Shown piece after piece: positions 23,411 to 31,313 of a stretch of DNA of 54,722 nucleotides. Under the pieces are notes generated by a model. It saw only the letters and a program-made list of their open reading frames with translations. It did not search any database and was not told the DNA's origin. Position numbers and translations under genes: made by a program. This DNA comes from Bacillus fungorum (lineage in GTDB: Bacteria > Bacillota > Bacilli > Bacillales > Bacillaceae_G): NCBI RefSeq assembly GCF_002746455.1, contig NZ_NWUW01000026.1:1-54722 (forward strand), given 5' to 3'. Within the stretch, counting starts at the first letter, position 1. Each line of letters opens with the position of its first letter.

Positions 23411-24486
23411 GTCAAATGAACACCGTTGTTAAATTAAAAACCATGAAGCTTAAACTTATAGTGATTGGGGGCATAGGGCTAATCCTAGCCCCTATTTTTT
23501 TAATAGGAATGCTCATGGGGTCTTTTGCTCCTTCAAAGGATAATGCTACTTCAGGAAGTGGCGCAATTGGTGGAAGTATAGGAATGGCGCAAGTTTCAGC
23601 AGATGTTTTAAAATGGCGACCTTTAGTGGAAAAACATGCAGCCGAGTTTGGAATGACCCCTTATGTTGATTTAATTTTAGCTTTAATACAACAGGAATCA
23701 GGCGGAACTCTTATAGATGTCATGCAAAGTGCGGAAGGGGCATTTAATACAAAATATCCTCATATACCAAATGGCATTCCAGATTCAGATTATAGTATAT
23801 GGTGTGGTGTACAAGAATTAAAACATTCATTAGAAATAGCAGGAGTTCAATCTCCTAATGATATAGAAAAAATAAAATTGGCATTACAGGCATATAACAT
23901 GGGACCGGGCTTTGTAAAATATGTAAATGAAAATGGTGGAGCATATTCAGTTGATTTAGCAAAAAGTTTCGCTTTAAAACATGCTAATGGACGTACTCAA
24001 TGCGGATTCCGTTCCCCATATTGCTATGGCGACTTTACCTATGTTGAAAAAGTTTTGAAAAATTTGGTAATTGTTCAAAACCCAACGGGTGTTACAGATG
24101 GAAAAGGAACAAGTATTGCAAATCAAAAGTTCAACGAAATTATGGCACTAGTTACCCCATATGACGGTTATCCGTATGTTTGGGCTGGACGTGCGCCACC
24201 TAATTTTGATTGTTCAGGTTTAATTGAATGGAGTTACAATAAACTAGGCATTCGAATTAGTGGAACAGCAGAAGATATGTATAATCAAACAGTTCCAGTC
24301 GATAACCCAGCACCAGGGGATTTAGTTTTCTTTGAAGGGACTTATAAACCTGGGATTTCGCACATTGGTATCTATATAGGAAATAATCAAATGTTTAATG
24401 CGGGTGGTACACATTTACATTATGCTAGTTTAGATAAACCATATTGGAAAGAACATTTTGCAGGAATCAGACGTTTACCATTTTAA
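23407..24486 (+). CDS. CwlT-like bifunctional wall hydrolase (transglycosylase + NlpC/P60)
   Basis: 359 residues. Membrane anchor (about 15-38), a lysozyme-like/lytic transglycosylase domain (about 65-215) with catalytic glutamate in ALIQQESGG (E97), and a C-terminal NlpC/P60 peptidase domain (about 235-355) with FDCSG (C269) and SHIGIYIG (H319). Same order as CwlT of ICEBs1 and TcpG/TcpI-type proteins, which open peptidoglycan so the channel can pass. Overlaps the VirB6 gene by four bases. Confidence 0.93.
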   Translation: MSQMNTVVKLKTMKLKLIVIGGIGLILAPIFLIGMLMGSFAPSKDNATSGSGAIGGSIGMAQVSADVLKWRPLVEKHAAEFGMTPYVDLILALIQQESGGTLIDVMQSAEGAFNTKYPHIPNGIPDSDYSIWCGVQELKHSLEIAGVQSPNDIEKIKLALQAYNMGPGFVKYVNENGGAYSVDLAKSFALKHANGRTQCGFRSPYCYGDFTYVEKVLKNLVIVQNPTGVTDGKGTSIANQKFNEIMALVTPYDGYPYVWAGRAPPNFDCSGLIEWSYNKLGIRISGTAEDMYNQTVPVDNPAPGDLVFFEGTYKPGISHIGIYIGNNQMFNAGGTHLHYASLDKPYWKEHFAGIRRLPF

Positions 24487-24503
24487 AAAATGAGGTGTTT
24501 AAC

Positions 24504-25115
24504 ATGGGAATGAATATTAAATCAACAATTGCTACTGTTGTAGCTTTAGCGGTATTTGTTGGATTAGCTTCATACAGCTTCACGAGTCATCGTGAAGCTG
24601 GTGAGTTAAAAAAAGAAATTACACAAGTAAAAAAAATCAATGAAGAAAGTAAACAAAGAATTAAAGATTTAGAGAAGCAAAATAAAGAGATTAATTATAA
24701 ACTTCACTATGCTAATAGCAATACACAAGATCAAACTAAAAAAGCAGCGATTGAATTTTTACAAGCCTTTTTCACTTATGATACTTCAAAGAGTGAGAGA
24801 GGTTGGACAAAAGTAAAAAACTTTACTACTGAAAACGGATTAAACAGTATTAAACCAGCAGGAGAAGAACCAAATTCAATTACACCAACTGAAAAAGATA
24901 AAACAATCATTATGAAATATAAAGATGCAGATGTTTATATAAACGGTGTGATTGATAATCCTGATAAAGCGAATGTATTCACAATTGTTAAATATACAAC
25001 TACTATTAATGACACAACAAGTGATGGAGAAATGACTTTTAAATTAGACTTAGTTAAACAAAATGGAAAATGGTTAGTTGATAAAGTTGTGCCAGCATCA
25101 TCACAGGAGCGATAA
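24504..25115 (+). CDS. Second VirB8-like (NTF2-fold) membrane protein
   Basis: 203 residues: one N-terminal membrane helix (about 7-25), a heptad-like coiled coil (about 30-65), and a C-terminal domain (about 75-203) whose pattern of helix plus strands ending in KQNGKWLVDKV suggests an NTF2-like fold as in small VirB8-like proteins. Not assigned to a named family with certainty. ATG at 24504 follows TGAGGTG. One base separates its stop from the next start. Confidence 0.7.
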   Translation: MGMNIKSTIATVVALAVFVGLASYSFTSHREAGELKKEITQVKKINEESKQRIKDLEKQNKEINYKLHYANSNTQDQTKKAAIEFLQAFFTYDTSKSERGWTKVKNFTTENGLNSIKPAGEEPNSITPTEKDKTIIMKYKDADVYINGVIDNPDKANVFTIVKYTTTINDTTSDGEMTFKLDLVKQNGKWLVDKVVPASSQER

Positions 25116-25116
25116 A

Positions 25117-25689
25117 ATGAAAAAATTTCTTTTGTTATTATTTACCGCAGTTTTATTAGTAAGTTGTTCGCAAGCAAAAGCTACAAATAAAGACAATATA
25201 GTTACAAAAGAAGATTATCAAAATGCAATTAAAGGATTACAACAAGAGCCAGCTAAAGTTGTACATGTACGTGACGGAGACACAATAGATGTAGTTACAA
25301 AGGATAATAAGCAACATGCAATTCGCATGTTGCTTTTAGACACACCAGAAAGCGTTAAGAAAGACGTTCCAGTTATGCCCTATGGTAAAGAGTCTAGTGA
25401 TTTTACAAAGCGCCTATTGGAAAATAAGGACGTTACAATCGTATATGATAAGGGACAAAAAGAAGACCCTTATAAAAGATTACTAGCTTATGTATTTATA
25501 GATGGTGAATGTGTTGAAGGAAAAATTATTAGAAATGGTTATGGTATTGTTAGGTACATTAACAAACCAAATACAACCTTATTACCATTACTTCAAAAGG
25601 AGCAAGAACAAGCTAAAAAAGAAAAAATTAATGTTTGGAGTAAAGAAGGTTATGTGACAAATAAAGGATATAATACAAAACAAAGGTGA
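25117..25689 (+). CDS. Staphylococcal-nuclease-like lipoprotein
   Basis: 190 residues. Lipobox LLVSC (cysteine about 20), then a thermonuclease (SNase) fold: VRDGDTIDV, IRMLLLDTPES and later DPYKRLLAYVF with the arginine/aspartate/glutamate set of the active site largely present (R in IRML, D in RDGD, R in KRLL). An extracellular nuclease tethered to the membrane at the end of a conjugation operon may process DNA or protect against incoming DNA; that is inference. ATG at 25117 after AGGAGCG. Possible last gene of the operon. Confidence 0.88.
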   Translation: MKKFLLLLFTAVLLVSCSQAKATNKDNIVTKEDYQNAIKGLQQEPAKVVHVRDGDTIDVVTKDNKQHAIRMLLLDTPESVKKDVPVMPYGKESSDFTKRLLENKDVTIVYDKGQKEDPYKRLLAYVFIDGECVEGKIIRNGYGIVRYINKPNTTLLPLLQKEQEQAKKEKINVWSKEGYVTNKGYNTKQR

Positions 25690-25690
25690 T

Positions 25691-25738
25691 AAAAAGTATT
25701 GGCACAAACGAAGATCATGTTTGTGGCCAATGCTTTTT
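25691..25738 (+). repeat. CACAAAC hairpin family, copy 2
   Basis: AAAAAGTATTGG pairs with CCAATGCTTTTT (one mismatch-type wobble) around CACAAAC/GTTTGTG and loop GAAGATCAT. The outer stem ending in T residues suggests it may also end the transfer operon transcript. Confidence 0.75.
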
Positions 25739-25760
25739 AATTTAGAAAGGAAGTTAAATA

Positions 25761-26072
25761 GTGAAAAAGAAAATCCAATATATTATATATCTATTTTCAT
25801 ATTTACCTATTTATATTTTTGCTTATCCAGTAATTTTCATTTTAGGTATGGCAATGGATAGTCCAAATGAAGAACATTATATAGTTCAATCAATGTTTTA
25901 TATTTTTATAGTATTAATTACAATTGGTGGTGCATGGGTTTTAAATTTTTTATTCAGGGTATCTTTAAAATTAGAAAAAAATACGGTATATACAAAGACT
26001 ATATTTATCATGCATTTAGTATTGATACCAGCTACACCATATGTTTTTTTATTAGGTCTTCATTACCTGTAA
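25761..26072 (+). CDS. Membrane protein, 103 aa
   Basis: Three predicted membrane helices (about 6-30, 42-63, 78-100); function unknown. GTG start at 25761 after AAAGGAAG. Follows the CACAAAC hairpin, so it is probably not part of the transfer operon proper. Confidence 0.6.
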   Translation: MKKKIQYIIYLFSYLPIYIFAYPVIFILGMAMDSPNEEHYIVQSMFYIFIVLITIGGAWVLNFLFRVSLKLEKNTVYTKTIFIMHLVLIPATPYVFLLGLHYL

Positions 26073-26141
26073 AACAACCAAATATGTTATAATAAGGTAA
26101 TTCTCTTTATTAGTTTATGTATCTTTCTTTATTTCCCTTTC

Positions 26142-26168
26142 AACCCTTGTAATAAGGGTTATTTTTTT
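26142..26168 (+). terminator. Terminator
   Basis: AACCCTT and AAGGGTT stem with loop GTAAT, followed by A and seven T residues. Confidence 0.85.
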
Positions 26169-26210
26169 GCAATTTTGTTTCAACTAAAAATATAAAAAGG
26201 AGAAACAGAT

Positions 26211-26429
26211 ATGAAAAAAGTTTTTATTTTTTTACTGATTTGTATTACAGTTCTAACATTATATTATTTCAATAAAGGATATAACGGAAAATATGTACGA
26301 TGGGGAGATAGCGTAGAAACAGTTAATATAAAAGTCTTAGAAAGAAATGATATTCCATATAAAATAAAAAATAATAAAGTGTATATTCCTGAAGATGCAA
26401 TTTCTAAAGCAACATTTTGTTGTACTTAA
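26211..26429 (+). CDS. Small exported or membrane-anchored protein, 72 aa
   Basis: N-terminal hydrophobic helix (about 3-20) then a short domain with GKYVRWGDSVETV and a conserved-looking strand pattern; the end (SKATFCCT) looks abrupt, so the gene may be truncated. SD AAAAGGAG is good. No family recognised. Confidence 0.55.
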   Translation: MKKVFIFLLICITVLTLYYFNKGYNGKYVRWGDSVETVNIKVLERNDIPYKIKNNKVYIPEDAISKATFCCT

Positions 26430-26556
26430 TGAATGCATTGTTAGACACGCATATTTTGATTTTAAACGCATAGAATTACATAGGTAATAACATAAGTAGT
26501 TTGCTAGATAAAACCCTAAATTAACGCTTTTAAAAGCGTTTAAGGAGGCGTTGGTT

Positions 26557-26691
26557 ATGGCAGCAGCAAGATATTGTGAAAAATGTGGTGTAGAAATTTG
26601 GGAAGGTAGCCAGTGTAAGGGGTGTGATCCCGTAAATGGTGCGGAAGAAGTAACGATACGTTTTGCCATATGGAAAGAAAAAGAAGACTAA
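26557..26691 (+). CDS. Small zinc-ribbon protein, 44 aa
   Basis: Two CxxC pairs (YCEKC at 7-10, QCKGC at 20-23) spaced for one zinc ribbon. ATG at 26557 follows a near-perfect TAAGGAGGCG. A hairpin AACGCTTTT/AAAAGCGTT at about 26523-26540 ends right at the SD, so its folding could limit ribosome access. Function unknown. Confidence 0.7.
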   Translation: MAAARYCEKCGVEIWEGSQCKGCDPVNGAEEVTIRFAIWKEKED

Positions 26692-26697
26692 AATTAA

Positions 26698-26743
26698 CAA
26701 AAAGATTCATTTTGAAATTTATAATCAAAATGAATCTTTTTTT
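26698..26743. terminator. Bidirectional terminator
   Basis: AAAAAGATTCATTTTGA and TCAAAATGAATCTTTTT form a 17-bp perfect stem with A and T runs on both sides, placed between convergent genes. Confidence 0.92.
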
Positions 26744-26774
26744 AGGGTAATGGAGGGTATTTTTTTATTGAAAA

Positions 26775-27104
26775 TTATTGATTTATGGTTTTTTTAATAT
26801 ATTTATCAGCTATTGCCGTTCCCAAATCAATTGCTCTTTGAAGTACAGCCTGTTTTGATGCAGAATCCATTGGTTCATTAAATCCAAATTCTTCATTAAT
26901 TTCATAATCATTGCTAGAGAAAAAGTGATACTTTTTAGGAAGAGTTTCATTTTCAGAAATAAAATGAAATGCATACATATCACCAAAACATAATAACTCA
27001 ATTTTAAAAGTCATTAATGCATCGGCTTTTCGGAATTGATAATATTCTACTGGATATAAAAAATCACCTTCATGACTATAATTAAAATCTTTTGAGAAAT
27101 CCAC
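26775..27104 (-). CDS. Hypothetical protein, 109 aa (minus strand)
   Basis: One of only four genes read leftward. Acidic soluble protein with aromatic-rich start and a helical end (about 85-105). No family recognised. GTG start at 27104 is supported by AAGGAGTGAT upstream on that strand. Its 5' side borders the long repeat at 27218. Confidence 0.65.
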   Translation of the reverse strand: MDFSKDFNYSHEGDFLYPVEYYQFRKADALMTFKIELLCFGDMYAFHFISENETLPKKYHFFSSNDYEINEEFGFNEPMDSASKQAVLQRAIDLGTAIADKYIKKTINQ

Positions 27105-27470
27105 TTTTTATCACTCCTTGTATTTTTTTGTCGTATATTCACTATTTCTATTTAAAAGTTCGGAATCCTTTTTTTTACAATCTGAAAAACAAAATCAAAA
27201 CATTAAAAGTCATTTAAAATCATTTGGGCTCACAATACAGCGAGTAATTCACCGGTCCATACTTAAAGGGCGAAGTATGGACTGGTGAAAACTCGCTGAT
27301 AATTGCCGACTCGGACTAAAATGCTCGATAACTAGAAAGAGTAACCTTTTAAATAAAAACCGCTTTAAAAGGAAACTCTTTCTAAGTTCCTGATCATTTC
27401 TTAACGCCACTTCGCGGAGCGTAAAAGAAAAAGGCAAAAGAAAAAAGAAAAAGAAGAAATGAAAAGGAAA

Positions 27471-27510
27471 AGTCATGCAGCCACCTAGCGGTAGGCCACA
27501 TGACTTTTTT
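27471..27510 (+). repeat. CAGCCACCTA motif family, copy 3
   Basis: AAAGTCATG and CATGACTTT close around CAGCCACCTA-G-CGGTAGGCCA, followed by T residues, so this member can act as an intrinsic terminator. Confidence 0.8.
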
Positions 27511-27911
27511 AATAAAAAGAAAAGTTAAAAGAAAAAGAAAGGGCTAATTCAAAATTCAATACCGAGTAGTATTTTTTAAAAAGTATTCCATTGCATTTCA
27601 TACTTTTAAAAAAATCTCCACTCTTAGCCACGATTTTCTTATGAAATGGAAAAGCATATTTCATAAGAAAACCGAGTCTATATTGAGTTTTAAATTTTTG
27701 ACAGGCTTTTTGTCTTACGCCAAGCCGATACCAAAAAGGAAGCTGTTAAGGTAGCCGACTTGCGTTACTAAGTGTAGCCTGTCAAACCGCCTAAAACCGA
27801 GGGGGATTATCCCCCACACCCCCTAGCCAACCTCCCCCAAAAAGTGAAGGAAAATTCCAAACCGAAAAGAAAAAAGCAAGAAAAACCGAAAAAATTAAAA
27901 GTTTTTACACA

Positions 27912-27956
27912 AGTTCTTACAAAAGTATTTACTTTTGTAAGAACTAATGATATAAT
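27912..27956 (+). promoter_or_regulatory. Iteron-operator promoter P4
   Basis: Arms and boxes identical to P1; TATAAT at 27951-27956. Lies at the right end of long repeat copy B. Confidence 0.8.
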
Positions 27957-28005
27957 TATAAATGTAAGGTAGTTAAACAAATTTAAATTTTAAGGAGTGT
28001 TTGAA

Positions 28006-28239
28006 ATGAAAAAAGTTGAAAAAGTGAGAATTGAAGTTAGACAAAAAATTGAGGGCGTTAATTGGGAAGATTGCCCCGTTATTTTGGATAGAGACTTTGA
28101 AGATATGCCGAAAAATTACGGTGAAAGAACAGCAATAATAAATGAAAAGATGGAAGAATTAGCAGATGTATATGAAAGCCGTTTACGTTGGAATTATTAC
28201 GGCTCACTACAAGGAAATTATGTAGGAGTCAGATACTAA
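28006..28239 (+). CDS. Hypothetical protein, 77 aa
   Basis: Soluble, charged, no recognised domain; WEDCPVILDRDFEDMP in the first half and a tryptophan/tyrosine-rich end (RLRWNYYGSL). ATG at 28006 follows the shared leader SD AAGGAGTG. First gene of the iteron-controlled operon behind copy B. Confidence 0.65.
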   Translation: MKKVEKVRIEVRQKIEGVNWEDCPVILDRDFEDMPKNYGERTAIINEKMEELADVYESRLRWNYYGSLQGNYVGVRY

Positions 28240-28278
28240 AAGGGATTTTCCCTTTTAGTATCTATAAGGTGATTGCAT

Positions 28279-28476
28279 ATGTGTACAAATACTGAAGTTG
28301 CTGAAGACACTAGGATTTGTGAGGAATGCGAGGGAATTATATATCAAGGTTTTGTAATTGATACGGGATATGATTATAAATACTTTTGTGAAGAGGAATG
28401 CTTGCATAAAGTTTATTCACCTGAAGAATATCGAAAACTAAAAAATGATGATATGGCTTATTGGACACAATTTTAA
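28279..28476 (+). CDS. Small cysteine-rich (zinc-finger-like) protein, 65 aa
   Basis: Cysteines arranged as CEEC (14-17) and FCEEEC (about 36-41) with aromatic residues between, as in treble-clef or LIM-like small zinc fingers. ATG at 28279 after AAGGTGAT. A terminator follows. Function unknown. Confidence 0.65.
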   Translation: MCTNTEVAEDTRICEECEGIIYQGFVIDTGYDYKYFCEEECLHKVYSPEEYRKLKNDDMAYWTQF

Positions 28477-28504
28477 AAAGAAAAAGGCAGTTGCCTTTTT
28501 CTTT
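28476..28504 (+). terminator. Terminator
   Basis: AAAGAAAAAGGCA and TGCCTTTTTCTTT form a perfect 13-bp stem with little loop. Confidence 0.85.
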
Positions 28505-28533
28505 CAATCAAAAAATAAAGGGGATAGATCGGC

Positions 28534-29004
28534 ATGAAGGAAAACAATAAAATCGGTGTTGTTGGCTTTTCTACATTTGTAAATGGAAATTTGGTTTTCA
28601 AAGTAAATGGAAGTTTTGAACATAATGATATTATTCAGAGGTATTGGGATAAAAATTGTGCTCATTTACATGAGGATTCTATAGTTTCAGAAGATGCCAG
28701 CCTGATTGTCGATACTGTACCAGCAAATAATGAATATGGTTATGAACTTAGATTATTAGCAATATGGAATCATGTACAACGTAAATTTCGTTATGAATAT
28801 GATGATGTTGGAATGGAAGCGGAATATATGGGGTTAGTTGTTGGCTTAGAGGGAATACCTGATACAGATACATCGGATATATGCCCTCGTTGTTCAAAGG
28901 GGAATTTACTACCAATGTATGATGAACACCCTAATTGGATAAAATTTTGTCGCCATTGTGATTTTAGAACGGATAATTCGGAGTATAGCCCTTTACCATA
29001 TTAG
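28534..29004 (+). CDS. Hypothetical protein with C-terminal zinc ribbon, 156 aa
   Basis: About 110 residues of mixed strands and helices with no recognised family, then CPRC and CRHC pairs (about 118-121 and 142-145) forming a zinc ribbon. ATG at 28534 follows GGGGATAG. Reads on into the next small genes at short spacing, so it probably belongs to the same mRNA. Confidence 0.65.
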   Translation: MKENNKIGVVGFSTFVNGNLVFKVNGSFEHNDIIQRYWDKNCAHLHEDSIVSEDASLIVDTVPANNEYGYELRLLAIWNHVQRKFRYEYDDVGMEAEYMGLVVGLEGIPDTDTSDICPRCSKGNLLPMYDEHPNWIKFCRHCDFRTDNSEYSPLPY

Positions 29005-29020
29005 AAAGGTGGATATTACT

Positions 29021-29260
29021 ATGAATGAAATGGGAATAAAATTATTTCTTGCAAAAGCCAAAATTGGGGAAAGTATTATTATTAGTTATCATGAGCGAAG
29101 AAATAGCCTTTCAGTTAGTGGGGATATAGTTAAAATAGGTGATAATAGTGTAACTGTAAAAGAGTATGTAATTAATGACTTATATAGAGATGTTGAAATC
29201 CCTTTTAAAAATATTTGGTATCATTCATTAGAATGTCAGCCAGTACCGAGGTCTATGTAA
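29021..29260 (+). CDS. Hypothetical protein, 79 aa
   Basis: Mostly beta-strand-like (ESIIISYHERRN, SLSVSGDIVKIGDNSVTVKEY), suggestive of a small barrel, but unassigned. ATG at 29021 follows GAAAGGTGG; a longer upstream frame overlaps the preceding gene and is rejected. Its stop overlaps the next start (TAATG). Confidence 0.6.
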   Translation: MNEMGIKLFLAKAKIGESIIISYHERRNSLSVSGDIVKIGDNSVTVKEYVINDLYRDVEIPFKNIWYHSLECQPVPRSM

Positions 29261-29487
29261 TGAATCAAGAAAGCATTTTAAAACAGTTAGAAAAGGTTGT
29301 AGAACATAATAATTTTGAAATGGAAAAAGTGAAGGGAAATCAGTGTTTAGCTGAAAATCTCATTGTTATTGATTATGAAGAACGTTCCGTTTATGACCCT
29401 TTCTTTGATGAAAGCGGAAGATTTGAAGTGAACCCAATTCAATATTATGGGCTAAAGAACATTATAAAAATGATTGAAGCATATTAA
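29260..29487 (+). CDS. Hypothetical protein, 75 aa
   Basis: Helical start (ESILKQLEKVVEHNNFE), acidic middle and short helical end. No family recognised. Translation is probably coupled to the preceding gene through the TAATG overlap. Terminator follows, closing the operon that began at P4. Confidence 0.6.
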   Translation: MNQESILKQLEKVVEHNNFEMEKVKGNQCLAENLIVIDYEERSVYDPFFDESGRFEVNPIQYYGLKNIIKMIEAY

Positions 29488-29488
29488 A

Positions 29489-29518
29489 GACTTGTGTTTA
29501 CAAGTCTTTTTTTTATTT
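29489..29518 (+). terminator. Terminator
   Basis: AGACTTGT and ACAAGTCT stem with loop GTTT, followed by eight T residues. Confidence 0.88.
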
Positions 29519-29531
29519 GAAAAAACAAAAG

Positions 29532-29586
29532 TTTTTACACAAGTTCTTACAAAAGTATTTACTTTTGTAAGAACTAATGATATAAT
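29532..29586 (+). promoter_or_regulatory. Iteron-operator promoter P5
   Basis: Identical operator and TATAAT (29581-29586), here without the long repeat in front; only about 40 bp of upstream sequence (AAAGTTTTTACACAAG) is shared. This shows that the promoter unit can exist alone. Confidence 0.8.
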
Positions 29587-29636
29587 TATAAATGTAAGGT
29601 AGTTAAACAAATTTAAATTTTAAGGGGTGCTTGAAA

Positions 29637-30422
29637 ATGTCAGTAATTTACTTAGGAAAAGAAATGTACAATTTTGTTGCGAATGGTGTAAAGAAATTTG
29701 CGCCGGAATTAACAGATGCAGAGGTTTCTTTATTAGTAGAAGATTGGCAGTATGCGAATTACATTTCTTTTGTTGATAAATATAAGGATGATTCAGTTGA
29801 ATTGGATACACTGGAGATCGTAGAGAATGATAATTATGATATTAACGAATTTACAGTGTTAAAGGCATTACGCAGCGTACAATATCAAATTGAAGTTGAA
29901 TCTTATGTAAATAGTCCTGACTCTTTTAAAAATCTAGGAATTATTATTGAAAGATTATTAGAAAGATGTAAGCAACAGTTATACATCATTAATGGTATAG
30001 ATATCAAAGAGTATTATCTAAGCATTGGAGAAATAAAGGATAATGGAAAGGTATTCTTTAAAGATGATAAATTTCTAAACTTATATAGTAATTTGGTTTT
30101 AGCAAAAGTTTATGAAGAACCGCTTTTTGATTGGGATTGGTTAGACCGTATTTTTAATAAATTTCATAATAAAATCGTTGGGGAATCATTGAACATTTCT
30201 TATGATACGCCTAAACCACCATTAACAAAACTTGAAATTCTTGCATCTTTAGAGTTTTTACAACTTACAGTAAAAGTGTTTCATAAGAAATTAACCGCTA
30301 CTGAAGAATATGAGCATTTAAGCCATCAAATCGGCTATTTAACAAGGGTTTTAATCAGTGATGATACAGTGTATGAGAATGCAGAATGGGCTGACCCAAC
30401 TTACAAAAGTCTAACAGCGTAA
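29637..30422 (+). CDS. Hypothetical acidic protein, 261 aa
   Basis: Acidic, largely helical protein with no recognised domain. Features: aromatic-rich FDWDWLDRIFNKF near 165-177 and a long helical region after 200. It is the largest product among the iteron-controlled genes. ATG at 29637 follows the shared leader with AAGGGGTG. Terminator downstream. Confidence 0.65.
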   Translation: MSVIYLGKEMYNFVANGVKKFAPELTDAEVSLLVEDWQYANYISFVDKYKDDSVELDTLEIVENDNYDINEFTVLKALRSVQYQIEVESYVNSPDSFKNLGIIIERLLERCKQQLYIINGIDIKEYYLSIGEIKDNGKVFFKDDKFLNLYSNLVLAKVYEEPLFDWDWLDRIFNKFHNKIVGESLNISYDTPKPPLTKLEILASLEFLQLTVKVFHKKLTATEEYEHLSHQIGYLTRVLISDDTVYENAEWADPTYKSLTA

Positions 30423-30432
30423 AGATCGAAAA

Positions 30433-30467
30433 AATAAAGAAGGAAAGAAACTTCTTTCCTTCTTTAA
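30433..30467 (+). terminator. Terminator
   Basis: AAAGAAGGAAAG and CTTTCCTTCTTT form a perfect 12-bp stem. The T run is short. Confidence 0.75.
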
Positions 30468-30493
30468 TCTAATTAAGGAAAGTGGTGTGAGAT

Positions 30494-30820
30494 ATGAAAA
30501 ATTATGTTTATACAGTTTTAATGTTAATTGGACTATTTACAGTTATAAGTTCTATCTTTTCCAGTGGGGTTGCAGTTGAGGATGAATCTGTAAGTTTATT
30601 AACAAGTCAAGTTTTAGCAGAATTGTTTGAGAGTGTAGGTCACGTTTTAGGAAAATGGTATATAGCTTTTCCAGTATTAATTTGTTTGACGTTTGCATTG
30701 TATTTTTACGTATCACAACAATTTAAAAAATTTGGGATGTGCTTTTTAGCTACTCTTATGATTCCCACTTTTTATTGGATGTTTATAAATTTATGGACAT
30801 TAATAGGTGAAATTTTATAA
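30494..30820 (+). CDS. Membrane protein, 108 aa
   Basis: Three predicted membrane helices (about 5-24, 53-74, 82-104) with a polar stretch between first and second. Function unknown. SD AGGAAAG; ATG at 30494. Confidence 0.6.
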   Translation: MKNYVYTVLMLIGLFTVISSIFSSGVAVEDESVSLLTSQVLAELFESVGHVLGKWYIAFPVLICLTFALYFYVSQQFKKFGMCFLATLMIPTFYWMFINLWTLIGEIL

Positions 30821-30845
30821 AGGAATGATAAAAAGTTTTTACACA

Positions 30846-30890
30846 AGTTCTTACAAATGTATTTACTTTTGTAAGAACTAATGATATAAT
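30846..30890 (+). promoter_or_regulatory. Iteron-operator promoter P6
   Basis: Left arm AGTTCTTACAAATGT, right arm ACTTTTGTAAGAACT, TATAAT at 30885-30890. Drives the SSB gene. Confidence 0.8.
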
Positions 30891-30939
30891 TATAAATGTA
30901 AGGTAGTTAAACAAATTTAAATTTTAAGGGGTGCTTCAA

Positions 30940-31272
30940 ATGAATAATGTTAACTTAATTGGTAGATTGGTGAAAGACGTTGATCTCACTTATACACCTA
31001 ATGGAACAGCAGTTGCAAAGTTTGTGTTAGCGGTTAAAAGAAAATTTCCAAACCCAACTAGTGGAGAATATGAATCAGACTTTATAAAATGTATTGCTAT
31101 TAAAAAGAAAGCTGAAGCATTAGCAAACTATACAGAAAAGGGCTTGCGAGTAGGCATTACAGGAAATTTACAAACTCGTAATTATGAAGATGAAAATAAA
31201 AAAATGCATTATGTTACCGAGGTATTTGTAGAAGATACGACATTGATTGAAAGAAAATCTAGACCGCAATAA
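30940..31272 (+). CDS. ssb: Single-stranded DNA-binding protein (SSB), short form
   Basis: 110 residues covering one OB-fold of the bacterial SSB family: NNVNLIGRLVKDVDLTYTPNGTAVAKF at the start, SDFIKCIAIKKKAEALANY in the middle and LRVGITGNLQTRNYED toward the end. It lacks the acidic C-terminal tail (DDDIPF-type) that host SSB uses to recruit repair and replication proteins. Plasmid SSB genes often lie in leading regions and protect incoming single strands. ATG at 30940 follows the shared leader; here the usual TTGAAATG is TTCAAATG. Confidence 0.92.
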   Translation: MNNVNLIGRLVKDVDLTYTPNGTAVAKFVLAVKRKFPNPTSGEYESDFIKCIAIKKKAEALANYTEKGLRVGITGNLQTRNYEDENKKMHYVTEVFVEDTTLIERKSRPQ

Positions 31273-31313
31273 ATGAATAATCTACTAATATCAAAATATA
31301 GGGGGAAATAACG

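Larger units (their letters stand above)
27218..28003 (+). repeat. Long structured repeat, copy B
   Basis: One of three ~785-bp copies (others 32998-33787 and 53943 through 414). Elements in order: hairpin CAGCGAGT...ACTCGCTG of about 26 bp (27238-27297), stem AGAAAGAGT..CCTTTTAAA with its complement (27335-27386), a purine-rich run, CAGCCACCTA motif with terminator-like stem (27471-27510), stem AAAAGTAT/ATACTTTT (about 27580-27612), TTTTCTTATGAAAT inverted repeat, the TTGACAGGCT...AGCCTGTCAA fold, and finally promoter P4. Stems keep pairing between copies while some bases differ. Confidence 0.9.

Noticed and set aside
27249..27476. Minus-strand frame of 75 codons in each long repeat (also 33029-33256, 53974-54201)
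   Set aside because: Open in all three copies, but its phenylalanine/leucine-rich product comes from the purine-rich strand and crosses hairpins; more likely a by-product of base composition.
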